Shown here: positions 61,436 to 64,000 of the stretch, piece by piece
Numbering within the stretch: the stretch's first letter is position 1
Layout of the letters: each line of letters begins with the position of its first letter
Assembly: GCF_006385575.1 (NCBI RefSeq)
Contig: NZ_CP041040.1
Location: forward strand, 1,550,001-1,614,000
Source: Microbacterium foliorum
GTDB taxonomy: Bacteria > Actinomycetota > Actinomycetes > Actinomycetales > Microbacteriaceae
DNA: 64,000 nucleotides
Direction: 5' to 3'
Position numbers and translations under genes: made by a program
Notes under the pieces: model-generated
Seen by the model: the letters and a program-made list of their open reading frames with translations, nothing else
The model's database searches: none
What the model was told of the DNA's origin: nothing

Positions 61436-62758
61436 TCAGGCGATCTCGAATGATCGCGCGAGCAGTGGCCGGGTCGCACGCGTGCTCACCCATACGATGC
61501 CGATTCCTGCCGCAAGCACGGCGCCGATCGTCAGCAACGACTCGGGGGCGGTGATCAGCGCGATCCCGAGCAGGGGGAACACGAGCACTGCTGCGCAGAT
61601 GGCCGATCCGATCGCGGTGACGAGCAGCGGTGACATGATCGCGCGGCGACGCGCGTCGTCGACGGTGTCGAAGGGCATCCCGAGACGGTGCAGACTCTGG
61701 TGCAGTTCGCGCTGATCGAGCACGGAGGCGGCCTGATTCACCCCGACGGACGCTGCGACCATCAGGAAGGAGGCGACCAGCGTGATGACCAGACCGGTGC
61801 GCATGTCCACGGCGAGTGCCGCATCAGCAGTCGTCGCGTCGCCGCTGTTCATCACGTTCATCAGTGAGACGCCGGTCCCGGCGAACACGGCCATGAAGCT
61901 CGCCATCGCGATGCCGCTCACCTGACGCCATGCGGCCTTGGGTGAGTCCAACACCAGGCGGGCAGCGAGCAGCCGGTCGGCTCGCTCAGCCTTGCGCAGC
62001 TGACGCGATGCGGCGACCTTGAGGATCCACGGCCCGATCACGTTGAGCACGGCGAGCGCCACGGCGAACAGAGCAGCCAGCACGGTGATCGTCACCGCGA
62101 GCCCCGCGACGGACGGGAAGATCTTGACGAGGACGAAGACCAGAGCCAGCACCGAGATGCCGATGATCGCACGGAACCAGTGCACAGTCGAAGCGGTGGT
62201 CCGCAGGCGCACCCCGAGCGGTGAGACGATCACGCGTCGGAGACCCAGCACGGCGCTTCCGGCCGCCACGAGAAGGACTCCTGCCACGACCACGAGGATG
62301 CTGAGCGGAGAAAGCACGACGGCGTCGGCGCCGAGAGCCGTGCCACGGAAGGGGATGAGTCCGACGAGGGGAGCGGTCGCCAGATGGACGACGACGCCGG
62401 CGACGGCACCTGCGGCCGCGACGAGCACGGATTCGATCACGGTGGCGACGCTGACACCCATCGGAGTCACGCCGAGAAGGCGCAGGGTAGAGAGCCGCTC
62501 GTCGCGGCGGCGGGCAGAGAGTCGCGCAGACGCCCCGCCGAGGTTCATCAGGGGCACGACGAGGAGGACGAGAGCGATCGCCGCCAATGCCTGATAGATC
62601 GGGGCGTACTCGTCGGTCCAGGTCCAGAACGACTGCGCTCCACCCACGACGGTCAGCACGAGAGCGGCGACGACGCCGAAGGCGACCACGGGAAGCGCCA
62701 GGACGGCGTTCTCTCCCTTCGCCGGACGAAGGAGGAGGGCCAGAACGCGGGCGTTCAT
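61436..62758 (-). CDS. FtsX-like ABC transporter permease
   Basis: The 440-residue membrane protein has two FtsX-like domains with about eight to ten hydrophobic segments. GGASARLSARRRDERLSTLRLLGVTPMGVS (about 73-102) is the first cytoplasmic coupling region. A second, DQRELHQSLHRLGMPFDTVDDARR, lies near residue 350. Such permeases work in export or lipoprotein/antimicrobial-peptide handling, not import. Its ATG overlaps the stop of the ATPase gene (ATGA). Confidence 0.85.
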   Translation of the reverse strand: MNARVLALLLRPAKGENAVLALPVVAFGVVAALVLTVVGGAQSFWTWTDEYAPIYQALAAIALVLLVVPLMNLGGASARLSARRRDERLSTLRLLGVTPMGVSVATVIESVLVAAAGAVAGVVVHLATAPLVGLIPFRGTALGADAVVLSPLSILVVVAGVLLVAAGSAVLGLRRVIVSPLGVRLRTTASTVHWFRAIIGISVLALVFVLVKIFPSVAGLAVTITVLAALFAVALAVLNVIGPWILKVAASRQLRKAERADRLLAARLVLDSPKAAWRQVSGIAMASFMAVFAGTGVSLMNVMNSGDATTADAALAVDMRTGLVITLVASFLMVAASVGVNQAASVLDQRELHQSLHRLGMPFDTVDDARRRAIMSPLLVTAIGSAICAAVLVFPLLGIALITAPESLLTIGAVLAAGIGIVWVSTRATRPLLARSFEIA

Positions 62759-63450
62759 GCGGACACCGCCGACGATACGATCCGCCCGTCGCGAACCGCG
62801 ACGATGCGCGAGCATCGAGCGGCGACGTCGGCGTCGTGCGTGACGACGAGGAGGGTGCGCCCCTGCCCGGTCGTCGACCAGAGCAGAGCGTTCATCACGT
62901 CCTGCGAGGTGTGCGAGTCGAGCGCCCCGGTCGGCTCGTCGGCGAACACGAGATCCGCACCGGTCGCCTGGGCCCGCGCGATCGCGACGCGTTGCGCCTG
63001 CCCGCCCGAGAGCTCCCCGATGCGGCGGTCCTCCATACCGGCGAGTCCCAGTGCGGCGAGCCAGGATGCCGCGTGGGCCGTGGCATCCGCTCTCTTCACA
63101 CCGTTGATCATCGATGCGAGCGCCACGTTCTCGACGGCGGTGAGCTCAGGGATGAGGAGGCCCTGCTGGAAGACGAAGCCGAACTTCTCCCTGCGCAGCC
63201 GGGAACGCGCTGACTCGCCGAGCCCGGCGACCTCCACGGGGTGCCCGGTCGACGGCTGGAACGTCACCGTGCCGGAGTCCGGCGGGACGATGCCGGCGAG
63301 CACATGGAGGAGAGTCGTCTTGCCGGATCCGGAGGCACCCATGATCGCCACGGACTCGCCGCGGTGAATCGAGAGATCCACCCCGGCGAGTGCGCGAGTG
63401 CTGCCGTAGGCCTTGGTCAGGGAGCGTGCCTCGAGGACGGAGTCGTTCAT
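62755..63450 (-). CDS. ABC transporter ATP-binding protein (MacB/LolD type)
   Basis: The 231-residue ATPase has Walker A IMGASGSGKTTLLHVLAG (about 36-53), a Q-loop FVFQQGLLIP, the signature LSGGQAQRVAIARA (about 148-161), Walker B LVFADEPTGALDS, and switch His in LLVVTHDADVA. It drives the coupled FtsX-like permease. The start at 63450 gives MNDSVLEARSLTKAYG. A 13-bp near-palindrome GCGGATGATCCGC lies upstream at about 63494. Confidence 0.93.
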   Translation of the reverse strand: MNDSVLEARSLTKAYGSTRALAGVDLSIHRGESVAIMGASGSGKTTLLHVLAGIVPPDSGTVTFQPSTGHPVEVAGLGESARSRLRREKFGFVFQQGLLIPELTAVENVALASMINGVKRADATAHAASWLAALGLAGMEDRRIGELSGGQAQRVAIARAQATGADLVFADEPTGALDSHTSQDVMNALLWSTTGQGRTLLVVTHDADVAARCSRIVAVRDGRIVSSAVSA

Positions 63451-63539
63451 GCTTCCAGCCTCGCGACCAGACCGGGAGTGCTGCATCGCCCAGGCGGATG
63501 ATCCGCTCGCGCCCGCGTACACCGCTCGGATGATCTCGG

Positions 63540-64000
63540 TCAGATCCGCTTCTGCCACGCTCCGGCGTAGGAGACCGGCACGAACCCGATCGCCTCGTTG
63601 ATGCTCAGCATCGGGCGGTTCTCCTCGGCGTTGAACGTGGAGACCGTCGGGGAGAGCGGCACGAGCTCTCGCCAGTGCAGGAGGTTCGCGCACTTGACGA
63701 CGGTGCCCAGCCGATGCCCTCGATGCTCGCGCGACACCAGCGTGCCGAGCTGATGCGTGACCCCCGTCCGGTCCGCTCCGACGAGCAGCTCGTTGTATGC
63801 CACGATGTCCCCGCTCGGCACGTGCTGCACCGCGACGATCGACAGGGCCTGGCCGGCTCCGGTGAGCCGCCGTTCTCGGCGCACCACTCGCTCCGCGTCC
63901 CACTCCTCGGCGACGAAGTCCATCTCGCCGCTCGGCGCATCGGTCGACAGGCGAGCGAGGATCGCTGCATAGCCGTCCCGGAACTCGGGCGGCGTCGGAG
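63540..64000 (-). CDS. GNAT-family N-acetyltransferase, partial (5' end outside window)
   Basis: The reverse strand is open to the right edge. Reading in from the edge gives [23 protein letters not shown], then [19 protein letters not shown]. The GNAT acetyl-CoA motif follows as [23 protein letters not shown] (about 78 residues after the internal Met), then [22 protein letters not shown]. The ATG at 63923 is internal, since the residues before it fit the family. The acceptor is unknown. Confidence 0.8.
   Translation of the reverse strand, partial: PTPPEFRDGYAAILARLSTDAPSGEMDFVAEEWDAERVVRRERRLTGAGQALSIVAVQHVPSGDIVAYNELLVGADRTGVTHQLGTLVSREHRGHRLGTVVKCANLLHWRELVPLSPTVSTFNAEENRPMLSINEAIGFVPVSYAGAWQKRI

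Noticed and set aside
63494..63506. Near-palindrome GCGGATGATCCGC upstream of the ABC ATPase gene
   Set aside because: It is short, and a second partial copy at about 63526 is not symmetric; too weak to call an operator.

Overview
The window is chromosomal DNA from a high-GC actinobacterium. Microbacteriaceae, and probably Microbacterium, is the best guess. The grounds are GC-rich, strongly biased codon use, the order leuC-leuD-murA-plsC-gpsA-ddl-DUF3515-thiL-rsmD-recG-coaD-DUF177-rpmF-rnc-mutM, a small DUF7882-type protein, and many apparently leaderless genes with a TANNNT box exactly 6-7 nt before the start codon. I saw no rRNA, CRISPR array, insertion sequence, prophage or plasmid gene. 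Almost all of it is core genome.

Left part (1-12.2 kb): a partial conserved gene, two lipoproteins, hisN, tRNA-Lys, a YbaK-type deacylase, a MarR/MFS pair with a clear operator, and an IclR regulator divergent from a CoA-transferase (scoAB) plus thiolase operon for acetoacetate or a related 3-oxoacid. An MFS gene with a hairpin-rich leader and otsA follow.

Middle (12.2-32.5 kb): otsB, then the branched-chain amino acid block ilvD, ilvB, ilvN, ilvC, followed by serA, leuB and ilvE with unknown membrane genes and a TetR/DHA2-MFS pair interleaved. A coupled FAH hydrolase-MFS-methyltransferase trio, a DszC/SfnB-like flavoenzyme, gltX and tRNA-Gln follow.

Right-middle (32.5-47.6 kb): a mixed accessory stretch with topoisomerase IB, 3-hydroxyacyl-CoA dehydrogenase with a MarR regulator, pepN, a kinase-like protein, an MBL protein, tRNA-Glu, an ECF sigma factor coupled to a DUF4349 membrane protein, UPF0114, a TerC-family gene with a probable yybP-ykoY (Mn) riboswitch, and a coupled LLM monooxygenase/MetY-like sulfur pair.

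Right end (47.6-64 kb): a leaderless leucine leader peptide and hairpin ahead of leuCD, then the conserved envelope/translation/DNA-repair cluster through mutM, an ABC exporter pair and a partial GNAT acetyltransferase. The strongest observations are regulatory: a perfect 34-nt palindrome inside the start of rnc, the leu attenuator, the terC riboswitch candidate, several symmetric operators, and pervasive leaderless promoters. Codon use also shifts within the 3' end of ilvD.
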